DNA of 64,000 nucleotides from Oscillospiraceae bacterium (GTDB taxonomy: Bacteria; Bacillota; Clostridia; Oscillospirales; Ruminococcaceae). The position numbers and the translations under genes were made by a program. Below the pieces are notes generated by a model. That model was not told the DNA's origin, searched no databases, and worked only from the letters and a program-made list of their open reading frames with translations. Positions 53,296 to 62,621 of the stretch are shown in pieces. Within the stretch, counting starts at the first letter, position 1. The number at the start of each line of letters is the position of its first letter. The stretch is taken from contig JAFLUG010000001.1 in assembly GCA_022508885.1 (NCBI GenBank), forward strand, positions 1 to 64,000. Direction: 5' to 3'.

Positions 53296-53517
53296 ATGAC
53301 ATATTATGAAAATCTTCGGGTCATACGCGAGGACAGAGGACTTACACAGAAGCAGATAGCCGAGGTTCTTGAAACTACCCAGCAGTATTATTCCGACTAC
53401 GAAAACGGCAAGCGGGAGATACCCATACGCGTGTATATAAAGCTGTCTCGTTATTACGGCGTAAGCATAGACTATCTCGCGGGAGAGACCGATATATCAG
53501 AGCCCTCCGCTGAATGA
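53296..53517 (+). CDS. Small XRE-family regulator
   Basis: The 73-residue protein is almost only a Cro/CI-type helix-turn-helix (LRVIREDRGLTQKQIAEVLE, TTQQYYSDYENGKREIP, YYGVSIDYLAGE). It has a short leader with AAGGAAG before the ATG. It probably binds the adjacent palindrome. A weak hairpin (GCAGG/CCTGC) with T-run at 53565-53592 may end the transcript. Confidence 0.88.
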   Translation: MTYYENLRVIREDRGLTQKQIAEVLETTQQYYSDYENGKREIPIRVYIKLSRYYGVSIDYLAGETDISEPSAE

Positions 53518-53653
53518 GCAAAAACAGGCGCGGCATAACGGCGATTTACGATAATCTATAAAGTACGGCAGGCACAGTCCTGCTGTTTTTGTTGATTAGT
53601 TAAATTGCTAAAAAAAACTTTGTAAAAATCGGAAAATATCTATAAATATTATA

Positions 53654-53682
53654 TTGCAGGACGGAGAAAATAATGGTATAAT
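53654..53682 (+). promoter_or_regulatory. Promoter of the mreB operon
   Basis: TTGCAG, 17 nt, TATAAT with an extended TGG; 58 nt ahead of the mreB start. Confidence 0.8.
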
Positions 53683-53739
53683 ATAAGTTGGCAGTTTATG
53701 CCTGAATTTATAGATACATTATTCGGAGGAATACAACTA

Positions 53740-54759
53740 ATGTTTGGAATCAACAAGGATATCGGAATTGATCTGGGAACGGCAAACACGCTTGTTTATA
53801 TGAGAGGAAAGGGTATTATTATCCGCGAGCCGTCGGTTGTCGCTGTCGATAAAAAGGCTAATCAGGTGAGATACGTCGGTCAGGAGGCGAAAGAGGTAAT
53901 AGGAAGGACCCCCGGCTCTATCATTGCCGTAAGACCGCTTAAGGACGGAGTTATAGCGGATTTTGACATGACCTCTATCATGCTCGGCCAGTTTATAAAA
54001 AAGGCGCTTAAGGGCAGAGGCAGAGCGAGAGTTATTATCTGCATCCCCTCGGGAGTAACCGAGGTAGAGCGCAGAGCCGTTAGAGAAGCCGCGCAGCAGG
54101 CGGGCGCCAAGCGCGTTTCGATCATTGAGGAGCCTATGGCGGCGGCTATCGGCGCGGGACTTCCCGTGGCTGAACCCGTGGGCAGCATGATCGTCGATAT
54201 CGGCGGCGGCACAAGCGAGGTAGCTATCATATCTCTCGGCGGAATAGTTGCCGCGCGCTCGGTGAGAGTTGCGGGAGACGAGTTCGATTCGGCGATAATC
54301 AACTATATCAAAAAGAAATATAATCTTCTCATCGGTGAAAGAACAGCCGAAAACATCAAGACAGGCATCGGCTCCGCGGCGAGAATAAGCGAGACAGAGC
54401 CTGTTATGGATATCCGCGGAAGAAATCTTCTGAACGGACTTCCCGAAAACATAACGATAAAGAGCGAGGAAGTAAGAGAAGCGCTTTATGAGCCGCTTTC
54501 AAGAGTAATAGAGGCTATCAAGACGACGCTTGAAAAATGCCCGCCCGAGCTTGCGGCGGATATCATCGAAAGCGGGATCATGCTTGCGGGAGGCGGCGCG
54601 CTTTTAAAGGGTCTCGATAAGCTTATCCACGATGAAACGGGAATGCCGGTAAAGATAGCCGAAAGACCGCTTGACTGCGTAGCGGACGGCACGGGAAAGG
54701 TCCTCGAGAATATTGATAAGCTTGAGGACGTATTGTCCGAAGATGAAACTATTTATTGA
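53740..54759 (+). CDS. mreB: Rod-shape actin homologue MreB
   Basis: The 339-residue actin-fold ATPase has [19 protein letters not shown] (phosphate 1), [18 protein letters not shown] (phosphate 2) and [15 protein letters not shown] (adenosine). It forms membrane filaments that guide the RodA/PBP2 elongasome. The start at 53740 follows CGGAGGA; 14 upstream in-frame codons lack a ribosome site and the -10 box lies just before them. Confidence 0.97.
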   Translation: MFGINKDIGIDLGTANTLVYMRGKGIIIREPSVVAVDKKANQVRYVGQEAKEVIGRTPGSIIAVRPLKDGVIADFDMTSIMLGQFIKKALKGRGRARVIICIPSGVTEVERRAVREAAQQAGAKRVSIIEEPMAAAIGAGLPVAEPVGSMIVDIGGGTSEVAIISLGGIVAARSVRVAGDEFDSAIINYIKKKYNLLIGERTAENIKTGIGSAARISETEPVMDIRGRNLLNGLPENITIKSEEVREALYEPLSRVIEAIKTTLEKCPPELAADIIESGIMLAGGGALLKGLDKLIHDETGMPVKIAERPLDCVADGTGKVLENIDKLEDVLSEDETIY

Positions 54760-54811
54760 TCTCATCCGATAACGATAATTGATATATTGATATATTGAAA
54801 AATAATGAGCT

Positions 54812-55675
54812 ATGAAAGAATTTTTCCACAGCGTAAAATTTAAGATCCTTATTTGTCTGGGCGCGCTTCTTTTGGGGCTTATGGCGTATGCGGCGGTTAC
54901 CCTCGGAACGGAAACTCCGCCCGAGCAGATCGTCGGAACGCTTCTTTATCCGTTTACCTCCGCGGCAAACGCCGTAGCGGACGGCGTGTCGGGATTTATT
55001 GACACGATGGTAAACGCAAACTCATATAAAGCGGAAAACGAGGAGCTTAAAGCCCAGCTTACCGAGCTTTACAAAAAGACAAAGGATTATGATACGATCG
55101 CCGATGAAAACGATCAGCTGAGGGAGATGCTCGGACTTAAAGAAAAAAATCCCGATTTCATTTTCTCCGAAAGCTGCAACGTTACTTCCAGAGTCCCGAA
55201 TGACATTTACGGAGGTTTTACTGTCGGAAGCGGAAAATCGAGCGGGCTATCGCTTTATGACCCGGTTGTTACTTCGGTGGGGCTTGCCGGGAGAGTTACG
55301 TCTATTGCGGAATATTACGCGAGAGTTGAGACCATAATCAGTCCGAATGTAAATGTGGGCGTGTATTCAATACGCTCAAGGGTGACAGGCGTTATTGAAA
55401 ACACTATTGAAAGCGCCCAGGACGGAATGTGTATTATGGGCGGTATTCTCAAGGACGCAGATATAGCTGTGGGAGATGTGGTTTTTACCTCGGGTAAAAG
55501 CGGGCTGTACCCCGACGACCTTATGGTCGGAACAGTGGTTGAGATAATTGACGACGCGAACGGTCTTTCCAAGCACGCTGTTGTAAAGCCCGCGGTGGAT
55601 GTTTTTAGCGTAACCTCGGTATTTGTAATTACTGATTTTGACGGAAAGGGTGTACCCTTCGAGATTGAAGAATAA
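54812..55675 (+). CDS. mreC: Rod shape-determining protein MreC
   Basis: The 287-residue protein has one N-terminal membrane helix (ILICLGALLLGLMAYAAVTL), a coiled coil (about 65-105) and a double beta-barrel outer domain (VTSRVPNDIYGGFTVGSGKS, VVTSVGLAGRVTSI, GGILKDADIAVGDVVFTSG). It links MreB to PBP2/RodA. The ribosome site is weak (GAG), consistent with coupling to mreB. Confidence 0.94.
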   Translation: MKEFFHSVKFKILICLGALLLGLMAYAAVTLGTETPPEQIVGTLLYPFTSAANAVADGVSGFIDTMVNANSYKAENEELKAQLTELYKKTKDYDTIADENDQLREMLGLKEKNPDFIFSESCNVTSRVPNDIYGGFTVGSGKSSGLSLYDPVVTSVGLAGRVTSIAEYYARVETIISPNVNVGVYSIRSRVTGVIENTIESAQDGMCIMGGILKDADIAVGDVVFTSGKSGLYPDDLMVGTVVEIIDDANGLSKHAVVKPAVDVFSVTSVFVITDFDGKGVPFEIEE

Positions 55676-55676
55676 G

Positions 55677-56279
55677 ATGAAAAATTCTCTCGGAAGCAGG
55701 GCGCGCTCGCGCAGGGCAATGCTGAGAGTTATTCTGCGGTGGACGATTTATGCCGCGATCATGATCTTGTTTTATCTGTTTTCCTGCAATCCGCTTATAA
55801 GGGGTTTTTGTCCGCTTTTGCTTATCCCGCTGGCGACAGCGGTCGCGATGTTTGAGGGAGATCTTGCCGCGGGTATTTTCGGAATGCTCTGCGGACTGCT
55901 TATGGATATGGCAAACGGAAGCTCGCTGGCGGGTTTTTACGCATTATGGCTTTTATTTGCGTGTCCGGCGATCTCGCTGTTTTCGCGTTTTTTACTTAAA
56001 GTAAACTTTGTCTCGCATTTCGTGATAAACGCGGGTGTTGCGCTGGTGATAGCTGTTCTGGATATGCTGTTTTTGCACTGGGTATGGGAAGGAACGCAAA
56101 GCGTGGTATCCTTTGTGAGAGTGGTTTTGCCGTCTTATTTCGGGTCGGTTTTGTTTTCCATCCCTATTTATTTTTTGATTTCACTTGTGGTATCAAAGCT
56201 CAGTCCCAGCGACCGCAGAAAGCTCGGTTCTTCTGCCCGCGGTGCGGATGATTCGGAGGAAAAAGAGAACGGCGGCTGA
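55677..56279 (+). CDS. mreD: Rod shape-determining protein MreD
   Basis: The 200-residue protein has about five membrane segments and an acidic/basic C-terminal tail. It starts 1 nt after the mreC stop (ATG 55677); an alternative start 39 nt upstream would overlap mreC. The family is poorly conserved, so the call rests on topology and its place between mreC and mrdA. Confidence 0.85.
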   Translation: MKNSLGSRARSRRAMLRVILRWTIYAAIMILFYLFSCNPLIRGFCPLLLIPLATAVAMFEGDLAAGIFGMLCGLLMDMANGSSLAGFYALWLLFACPAISLFSRFLLKVNFVSHFVINAGVALVIAVLDMLFLHWVWEGTQSVVSFVRVVLPSYFGSVLFSIPIYFLISLVVSKLSPSDRRKLGSSARGADDSEEKENGG

Positions 56280-56329
56280 TATGTTGTTTTTGTTTTGAGA
56301 CAGCGCGTGTTTTGTATTGGGTGATCATT

Positions 56330-58417
56330 ATGTCAAAGGTTTCATATATAATAAGGACAATGATTTTAGTGGTGATGGTGGTGGTGCTATCGTTTATGTG
56401 CGGCCTCAGGCTTATGCAGACGCAGATCGTAGACGGCGAAAAGTATCTCGAAATGACCAAGACCACATATTCCGCCGAGCAGGACGTAGAAGCGACAAGG
56501 GGAATGATCGTTGACAGCAGCGGAAAAGTCTTTAACACAAATAAGATCGTATATTCCGTGAATTTTCAGTATTCGCTTCTGAAAGAGGGAACCGAAAACG
56601 AGATAATTTACCGAGTACTTAAGGTGCTGATGAAAAACGGCGAGGAATGGAACGAAAGCCTGCCGATAAACAAAACACAGCCCTATAACTTTATGGGCGG
56701 AAAAGACAGCGCAGTGGCAAAGCTCAAGAAAACGCTTAAGATCGCCGAATATGCCTCCGCGGAGGACTGTATGTACTGGCTGTATGAAAAATACGGCATA
56801 AGCGATAAATACGATGAGGAAATGAGAAGGCTTATCGCGGGCGTCCGTTATGAGATGACGATAAAGGATTTTTCCAACAAAAACAAGTTTGTTCTTATCT
56901 CGGACATAAAGGACGATACGTTTCACGAGCTTAAGGAGCTTTCGACAATGCTCAGCGGCGTTGACATAACCGGAAGCTGGGAGCGCGTTTATCTGAACAG
57001 CGAGCTTGCGGCGCACTACAGAGGAACTGTCGGGGCTATCTCGGCGGATCAGTATAACGAGCTTAAGGCAGAGGGCTATACTCTCAACGACATAATAGGC
57101 GTAAGCGGGATAGAGTCTGCTCTTGAAAGCACGCTTCGCGGAACGCGCGGGGTGCGCACCATAACCTACGGCTCGGACGGAATGATGATCTCCGATGAGA
57201 TAACTCAGGAGCCCGTCCCGGGTAATTCCGTGATGCTGACTATTGACGCGGAGTTTCAGCAGCTTGTTCAGGACGCGCTCAATTATCATATTCAGTGGCT
57301 CAAGGGCGACCACTGCAGAAAGTATGCCACTGCCTATCTTGGCTCGAACTATCTCAGAGAGGACTGCGAAGCGGGGGCTGTTGTGGTGCTCGATGTCAAG
57401 ACAGGCGGAGTGCTTGCAATGGCAAGCTATCCGAATTATGACATAAACGATTATGTGAATAATTACGCGGAGGTAATGAACAGGGAGTTTTCGCCTGTAT
57501 TCAACCGCGCGCTTAACGGGACCTACCGTCCCGGCTCTACCTTTAAGACCATAACCTCGGCGGCGGGGCTTATGGAGAGTAAGATAACCACCACAAGCAC
57601 GATACACTGCGCTCATAATTATATGTATTACGCGCCCGGTTTTGTGCCTACCTGCCTCGGCTCGCACGGAAGCATTGACGTAAGGGACGCTCTTATGTAT
57701 TCCTGCAACATTTTCTATTATGAGACCGCGCGCAGGCTTGGAATAGATACGCTCGCGGCTTGGGCGGCAAGGTTCGGGATCGGCACCGATTTAGGCTTTG
57801 AGCTTTCGATGAAGACAGGGCAGATGTCGTCGCTCGAGGTTTATGATGAAATGGGTCTTGAGTGGCACGCGGGAGATATCGTTCAGGCGGGTATAGGGCA
57901 GTGTGAAACGCTCGTTACGCCGCTTCATCTTGCCGTTCAGGCGATGACCTTAGCCAATAAGGGCGTAAGATATACTCCGCATATCGTGAAATCGGTTTAC
58001 AATTACGATTTTTCGCAGAAGCTGTATGACAAAGAGGCTGTTGTGGCTGATGATATGTCAATACTGCCGAATATGACGGAATATATGAACGCCATACGCG
58101 ACGGAATGAAGCGTGTCGCTAACCGCGACGGATATTATCCCATTCCCAATAAGGGATATGTAAACGTGTATGACTATGTGGGCGTAGGAGTGAGCAACGT
58201 CGCGATAAAAACGGGCTCGCCCCAGGTTTCGGAGAATGTTTTCAATGGAGCGATAGTCGGCTTTTATCCCGCGGAAAATCCCGAGATCGCCATAGGAATA
58301 CTGCTTGAAGAAGGCGAGCTTGCGAAGTACATGGTCGCTAATCTCATAAAGGCTTATACAACAGGCTCTATCTCAACCAATTATGATGAAAACGGAGTGC
58401 CTATCAGCCCGGTCTGA
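56330..58417 (+). CDS. mrdA: Penicillin-binding protein 2 (elongasome transpeptidase)
   Basis: The 695-residue class B PBP has a short cytoplasmic tail, one membrane helix (about 10-30), a dimerisation/pedestal domain and a C-terminal transpeptidase with GSTFKTI (catalytic Ser near residue 403), YSCN (SxN motif) and KTGSPQ (KTG near residue 627). It cross-links side-wall peptidoglycan with RodA. The ribosome site is weak (GGGTGAT). Placed after mreBCD as in most Firmicutes. Confidence 0.93.
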   Translation: MSKVSYIIRTMILVVMVVVLSFMCGLRLMQTQIVDGEKYLEMTKTTYSAEQDVEATRGMIVDSSGKVFNTNKIVYSVNFQYSLLKEGTENEIIYRVLKVLMKNGEEWNESLPINKTQPYNFMGGKDSAVAKLKKTLKIAEYASAEDCMYWLYEKYGISDKYDEEMRRLIAGVRYEMTIKDFSNKNKFVLISDIKDDTFHELKELSTMLSGVDITGSWERVYLNSELAAHYRGTVGAISADQYNELKAEGYTLNDIIGVSGIESALESTLRGTRGVRTITYGSDGMMISDEITQEPVPGNSVMLTIDAEFQQLVQDALNYHIQWLKGDHCRKYATAYLGSNYLREDCEAGAVVVLDVKTGGVLAMASYPNYDINDYVNNYAEVMNREFSPVFNRALNGTYRPGSTFKTITSAAGLMESKITTTSTIHCAHNYMYYAPGFVPTCLGSHGSIDVRDALMYSCNIFYYETARRLGIDTLAAWAARFGIGTDLGFELSMKTGQMSSLEVYDEMGLEWHAGDIVQAGIGQCETLVTPLHLAVQAMTLANKGVRYTPHIVKSVYNYDFSQKLYDKEAVVADDMSILPNMTEYMNAIRDGMKRVANRDGYYPIPNKGYVNVYDYVGVGVSNVAIKTGSPQVSENVFNGAIVGFYPAENPEIAIGILLEEGELAKYMVANLIKAYTTGSISTNYDENGVPISPV

Positions 58418-58524
58418 ATATATTGTTTGTAAAAAATTGCATAAAAGCTGTTGTGTAAAATCACTAAAAATACTTTGAAAAAGTAACGAAATTCACGAAA
58501 TTTATCATAAAATGAAAAAAACTC

Positions 58525-58553
58525 TTTTCATATCTATCTTTTTGTGGTAAAAT
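58525..58553 (+). promoter_or_regulatory. Probable promoter of the minD-like gene
   Basis: TTTTCA, 17 nt, TAAAAT with an extended TGG. The -35 is weak. It lies in a 212-nt A/T-rich gap. Confidence 0.45.
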
Positions 58554-58629
58554 CAAAGTAGTGTATAGATGATAATCCTAATCGGCATTTTTTGTTTGAT
58601 GTCTGTCTGACGTCGGAGAGGGGAAAAAT

Positions 58630-59367
58630 ATGTCACAGATTATTGCGGTTACTGCCGGAAAGGGCGGAACGGGAAAATCAACTACATCTGCCAATGTCGC
58701 GACGGGTCTTGCTACGCTCGGTCATAAGACTCTGCTCGTAGAGCTTGACTTTGGTCTGCGCTGTCTTGATATCATGCTTGGTATCAAAGATAAGGTAAAG
58801 CACGATATCGGAGAATATCTCGAGGGGAAGATCGATATTCTCACGGCGACGACTATGGTAGAGCGTGTTCCAAATCTGTCGCTTGTGTGCGCTACGAGAA
58901 ACCCGTTTATTGATATAAACGCACAGAAGATCATGGCGGTTTGTGAGGAAATGCGCGAACATTTTGAGTATATTATCATCGACACGGCGGGTGTGGGGAG
59001 CTCGGTTTTCAGCGTGATCAAGGCAGCGGATCTTATTCTCATGGTTACTACGCCGGATACTGTCTGTGTCCGCGACGGCGCGATTCTGTCGGACTTTTTG
59101 TATGTTAAAAACTGTATAAATCAAAGGCTTATTATAAACAAGGTAAGCCCGAGGTTTAAAGAAGAAGATATCCTCTATGACCTTGACGAGGTCATGGACA
59201 GCGTGGGGATCCCGCTTATCGGCGTTGTTCCCGAGGATGTAAACATAAAGATATGCGGCGCGAAGGGCGAGGCGCTTCCGACATCATGCGGAGGCTATAA
59301 GGCTTATTCTGCTATCGCAAAGCGCATAGACGGACAGGATGTTCCTCTTACAATAAGCATTGATTAA
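58630..59367 (+). CDS. MinD/ParA-like ATPase without MinC or MinE
   Basis: The 245-residue deviant Walker-A ATPase has KGGTGKST (residues 11-18, with the signature Lys), LDFGLRCLDIMLG (MinD-specific switch region, usually DIGLRNLD) and DTAGVGSS. The C terminus (DGQDVPLTISID) lacks the amphipathic membrane-targeting helix of true MinD. Its place after mrdA and before mgsA is where clostridia carry minC-minD-minE, so it is probably a drifted MinD. The present role is unknown: division-site placement, or another positioning task. Confidence 0.75.
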   Translation: MSQIIAVTAGKGGTGKSTTSANVATGLATLGHKTLLVELDFGLRCLDIMLGIKDKVKHDIGEYLEGKIDILTATTMVERVPNLSLVCATRNPFIDINAQKIMAVCEEMREHFEYIIIDTAGVGSSVFSVIKAADLILMVTTPDTVCVRDGAILSDFLYVKNCINQRLIINKVSPRFKEEDILYDLDEVMDSVGIPLIGVVPEDVNIKICGAKGEALPTSCGGYKAYSAIAKRIDGQDVPLTISID

Positions 59368-59484
59368 GGCTTACGATAAAACCCCATCTTCTTTGTAAGT
59401 CTGTGGCGGACTCCGGAAAGCCGCGCGTGCGGCAGGTTACTCGGCATTTTACAGAGCAATTCGGATAGGAGTTTTGGTAAAAAC
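59368..59484 (+). other. Structured leader of mgsA
   Basis: The gap holds several short inverted repeats, the clearest being GCCGC/GCGGC (around 59425), and an outer imperfect pairing of AAAACCCCATC with GAT.AGGAGTTTT. I could not match it to a known riboswitch class. There is no protein-coding content. Confidence 0.3.
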
Positions 59485-59498
59485 AGGAGGTGTCGGTT

Positions 59499-59894
59499 TT
59501 GAATGTGGCATTGATAGCTCATGACGCAAAAAAAGAACTTATGGTGCAGTTTTGCATAGCATACTGCGGAATCTTAAGCAGATATAATATTTGCGCCACA
59601 GGTACTACCGGAAAGCTTGTGGGGGAGGCTACGGGTCTTCAGATACAGCGTTTTCTCAGCGGTTCTCAGGGCGGCGACCAGCAGATCGCTTCGGCTATCA
59701 GCTGTAACGAGGTCGATTTGCTTATATTCTTCCGCGATCCCCTTACTATGAAGTCTCACGAGCCGAACGACATAAACATTCTTCGGTTGTGTGATGTGCA
59801 TAATATCCCGGTTGCGACCAACATAGCTACCGCGGAGGCTCTCATACACGCGCTTGAAAACGGCGATCTGGACTGGCGCGAGTACATGAGATAA
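59499..59894 (+). CDS. mgsA: Methylglyoxal synthase
   Basis: The 131-residue enzyme converts dihydroxyacetone phosphate to methylglyoxal and phosphate. Motifs are NVALIAHDAKK, ATGTTGKLV, SGSQGGDQQIAS, LLIFFRDPL (catalytic Asp region), LRLCDVHNIPVATNIATAE. The start is TTG at 59499: AGGAGG ends 8 nt before it and the family begins MNIALIAHD; the in-frame GTG at 59490 overlaps the ribosome site. Confidence 0.95.
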   Translation: MNVALIAHDAKKELMVQFCIAYCGILSRYNICATGTTGKLVGEATGLQIQRFLSGSQGGDQQIASAISCNEVDLLIFFRDPLTMKSHEPNDINILRLCDVHNIPVATNIATAEALIHALENGDLDWREYMR

Positions 59895-59912
59895 GCTTGG
59901 TTTTGGAAATTG

Positions 59913-59939
59913 AAGCGCGTCGTTCGGCGCGCTTTTCTT
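59913..59939 (+). terminator. Terminator after mgsA
   Basis: AAGCGCG / CGCGCTT with an 8-nt loop, then TTCTT. Confidence 0.75.
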
Positions 59940-59959
59940 ATGGATTGGATTTTCAGATA

Positions 59960-61348
59960 ATGAAAAAGACAGAGAATTATAGTTTAAAAAATGTATTTGG
60001 CAGGGCTATGGCAATAGCCGTGCCGATGATGATACAAAACGGCATTACAAACGCCGTGGGGCTTGTGGACAATGTAATGGTCGGAAGTCTCGGCTCGGAA
60101 GCGATAACAGCGGTCTCGATAGTCGGACAGCTTATTTTCGTGTTTAATCTCGGGATATTCGGTGGACTTTCGGGACCGGCGATATACGGCGCGCAGTATT
60201 TCGGTCAGAAAAATATTGAAGGTTTTCGCGATACAGTAAGGATAAAACACTGGATAGGTCTTGCGGTGCTTTTGGCGGGTCTGGCGGCGTTTATCTTCGG
60301 CGGCGGGTTTCTTATAAACCTTTATCTTAAAGGCGAGAGCGAGGAGATCGACCCCGAGCTTACAATGCGGATAGCAAAGCAGTATCTCGGCATTATGCTA
60401 TGGGGACTGCCGCCGTTTGTAATAACGCAGATCTTCGCGGGAAGCCTCAGAGAGACAGGCTCGGCGGTAAAGCCTATGATAGCGGGAGTCGTTTCGGTCG
60501 TTGTTGACATTGTCGGAAACTGGCTGCTTATCTACGGAAACTTAAACTTTCCGAAAATGGAGGCGCGCGGCGCGGCGCTTGCGACAGTTATCGCTCGTTT
60601 TGCGGAGCTTATTGTTCTGATAATATTGATGTACTCGAAAAAGAAGAAACACGAGTTTTTAAGCGGCTTGTACAAAAGGCTGACAATTCCCCGCGAAACA
60701 GCCGGAAAGCTTATTGGGAAAAGTCTGCCGATATTCTTCAACGAGTTTTTGTGGGCAGCCGGAATAGCGATACTTACACAGATATATTCGCAAAAGGGTA
60801 TTGAGATAGTCGCGGGACTGAATATCTCAAACGCGCTTTGCAATCTTCTTAACGTTGTATTTGTGGCTCTCGGCAGCGCGGTGGGGATAATCGTGGGTCA
60901 GGCGCTCGGCGCGTCGGAGTATCTGAGAGCGAAAAAGGAAGCCTTTGCGCTTATGTGGTTTACCGGTGGAATAAGCGCGCTTTTGACGGTAATTCTTATC
61001 GCGTTTTCGGAGGTATTTCCAAACGCCTATGAAACCTCGGAGGCGGTAAAAAACTACGCGTCAGAATTTATAGTCGTAACGGCACTGTTTTTCCCAGTCC
61101 AGGGCTTTTTAAACGCGCTTTATTTTACACTCAGAAGCGGCGGAAAGACGCTTGTCACTTTTCTTTTCGACAGCGTTTATTCCTGGGTCGTGGGAGTGCC
61201 GGTTGCGGCGGCATTATGCGCGTTTACCGATATTCCCGTGCTTTATGTTTACGCGATAGTTCAGGCGTTGGACTTAGTTAAGGTGGCAATAGGCTGTATA
61301 TTGATAAACAAAGGTGTATGGGTAAGCAATATAGTGGAAAAGCAGTGA
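59960..61348 (+). CDS. MATE-family efflux transporter
   Basis: The 462-residue protein has 12 predicted membrane segments and MATE features (GRAMAIAVPMMIQNGITNAV, NVMVGSLGSEAITAVSIVGQ, GNWLLIYG, GQALGASEYLRAKKEA). It should export cationic drugs or metabolites using Na+ or H+. The start at 59960 was chosen because 21 upstream in-frame codons run through the mgsA terminator. The ribosome site is poor. Confidence 0.9.
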   Translation: MKKTENYSLKNVFGRAMAIAVPMMIQNGITNAVGLVDNVMVGSLGSEAITAVSIVGQLIFVFNLGIFGGLSGPAIYGAQYFGQKNIEGFRDTVRIKHWIGLAVLLAGLAAFIFGGGFLINLYLKGESEEIDPELTMRIAKQYLGIMLWGLPPFVITQIFAGSLRETGSAVKPMIAGVVSVVVDIVGNWLLIYGNLNFPKMEARGAALATVIARFAELIVLIILMYSKKKKHEFLSGLYKRLTIPRETAGKLIGKSLPIFFNEFLWAAGIAILTQIYSQKGIEIVAGLNISNALCNLLNVVFVALGSAVGIIVGQALGASEYLRAKKEAFALMWFTGGISALLTVILIAFSEVFPNAYETSEAVKNYASEFIVVTALFFPVQGFLNALYFTLRSGGKTLVTFLFDSVYSWVVGVPVAAALCAFTDIPVLYVYAIVQALDLVKVAIGCILINKGVWVSNIVEKQ

Positions 61349-61358
61349 TGGAGAAAAT

Positions 61359-62108
61359 ATGCTTGTAACATATGACGGTATTGTAATCTCGCGGCGTACA
61401 GTCGGCGAAAGCGGCGTTTTTATCGACATTCTCACAGATGATCAGGGTATCATTGAAGCCGCGGCTCACGGGGCTAATAAGATCAACAGCAATCTTCTGG
61501 CGTCGTCGGCATTGTTTTCCTACGCCACCTTTTGCCTCAGCAAGTCTAAGCTGAGGTATACCGTAAACTCCGCAAAGCCGAAGTTCAGCTTTCACGAGAT
61601 AGGTCAGGATATCGAAAAGCTTGCGCTCGCGTCGTATTTCGCACAGGCGGTGAAATTCTGCACGCCTTCCGAGCAGCCCCAGGACAGTATAGTAAGGTTT
61701 TTCGCGATAGCGCTGTATGAGATAATGAGCGGACGTCCGCTCAACTTTGTAAAGGCGGCGTTTGAGCTGAGATACAGCGCGGAGCTTGGCTTTGCGCCGA
61801 ATTTAGTTGCGTGTGATAACTGCGGAAGCTATGAGTGCGAACAGGGAATGTATTTCCTTCCGAACGGAGCAAGGCTTATCTGCGCTGACTGTTTTAACAA
61901 GGACTACGGCGGCGAATACGAGCTTTTAGACGACGGTACGCTTTCGGCGATGAGAAACATAATTTTTTCTCAGCTTGATAGATGCTTTAAATTCAATGTT
62001 TCGGCAAATGCCGGAAAACAGCTTTCGAGAATATGTGAAAAGCACTTTCTGAACAGCGCCGAAAGAAGCTTTCCCGCGCTGAATTATTACAAGAGTCTGT
62101 ATTTGTGA
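61359..62108 (+). CDS. recO: DNA repair protein RecO
   Basis: The 249-residue protein has an N-terminal OB fold (DGIVISRRTVGESGVFIDIL), a helical domain and a four-Cys zinc site (CDNC...CADC, near residues 152-180). It loads RecA with RecR. It follows the MATE gene by 10 nt with GGAGAAAAT upstream, so probably cotranscribed. Confidence 0.93.
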   Translation: MLVTYDGIVISRRTVGESGVFIDILTDDQGIIEAAAHGANKINSNLLASSALFSYATFCLSKSKLRYTVNSAKPKFSFHEIGQDIEKLALASYFAQAVKFCTPSEQPQDSIVRFFAIALYEIMSGRPLNFVKAAFELRYSAELGFAPNLVACDNCGSYECEQGMYFLPNGARLICADCFNKDYGGEYELLDDGTLSAMRNIIFSQLDRCFKFNVSANAGKQLSRICEKHFLNSAERSFPALNYYKSLYL

Positions 62109-62135
62109 TTTTTTGCGTAAAATACGCAAAAAAAC

Positions 62136-62164
62136 TTGACAAAAAGAAAAAATGATGTTACAAT
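62136..62164 (+). promoter_or_regulatory. Sigma-A promoter of the YegP-like gene
   Basis: TTGACA, 17 nt, TACAAT; a short T/A-flanked palindrome GCGTAAAATACGC lies just upstream (62115-62127). Confidence 0.85.
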
Positions 62165-62210
62165 AAAATTACAAGAAAACGGCAAAATTTTTTGAAAGGA
62201 ATGATTTAAA

Positions 62211-62591
62211 ATGGGCAAGTTTGAAATCAAAAAGACCAAAAACGGCGGTTTTATGTTCAATCTCAAGGCAGGAAACGGCGAGATCATCGCTACAAGCGAG
62301 ACCTACAATTCGCTTGACGCCTGCAAAAACGGAATTAACAGCGTAGCGACAAACGCACCCGAGGCTCCGATAGAGGATCAGACCGTTGAAGGGTACGCCA
62401 CCGAAAAGAACCCTAAGTTCGAGATATATGTGGACAAAAAGGGAGAATTCCGTTTCCGTCTTAAGGCTAAAAACGGTCAGATAATCGCGACGGGCGAGGG
62501 CTATAAGGCAAAGGCCGGCTGTAAAAACGGAATTGAAAGCATCAAGAAAAACGCTGTTGACGCAAAGGTCGTTGAGGTTGAGGACAAATAA
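62211..62591 (+). CDS. YegP-like protein with two DUF1508 repeats
   Basis: The 126-residue protein has two tandem YegP domains, each of the form KFEI....GGFMFNLKAGNGEIIATSE and a Cys-Lys-Asn-Gly-Ile helix (CKNGINSV, CKNGIESI), joined by an acidic linker at about 50-65. Function is not established for the family. A strong promoter and AAAGGA ribosome site suggest good expression. Monocistronic. Confidence 0.88.
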   Translation: MGKFEIKKTKNGGFMFNLKAGNGEIIATSETYNSLDACKNGINSVATNAPEAPIEDQTVEGYATEKNPKFEIYVDKKGEFRFRLKAKNGQIIATGEGYKAKAGCKNGIESIKKNAVDAKVVEVEDK

Positions 62592-62621
62592 CGTTCTATA
62601 GTAAACGGCAACAAAATAATC

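Noticed and set aside
59368-59484. Riboswitch (c-di-GMP-I, ZTP or glycine type) or third copy of the 105-nt element before mgsA
   Set aside because: Some words are similar (AAAGCC, GGTTAC, ACCCCATC), but the required core motifs and the CAGACTGT ends are missing.
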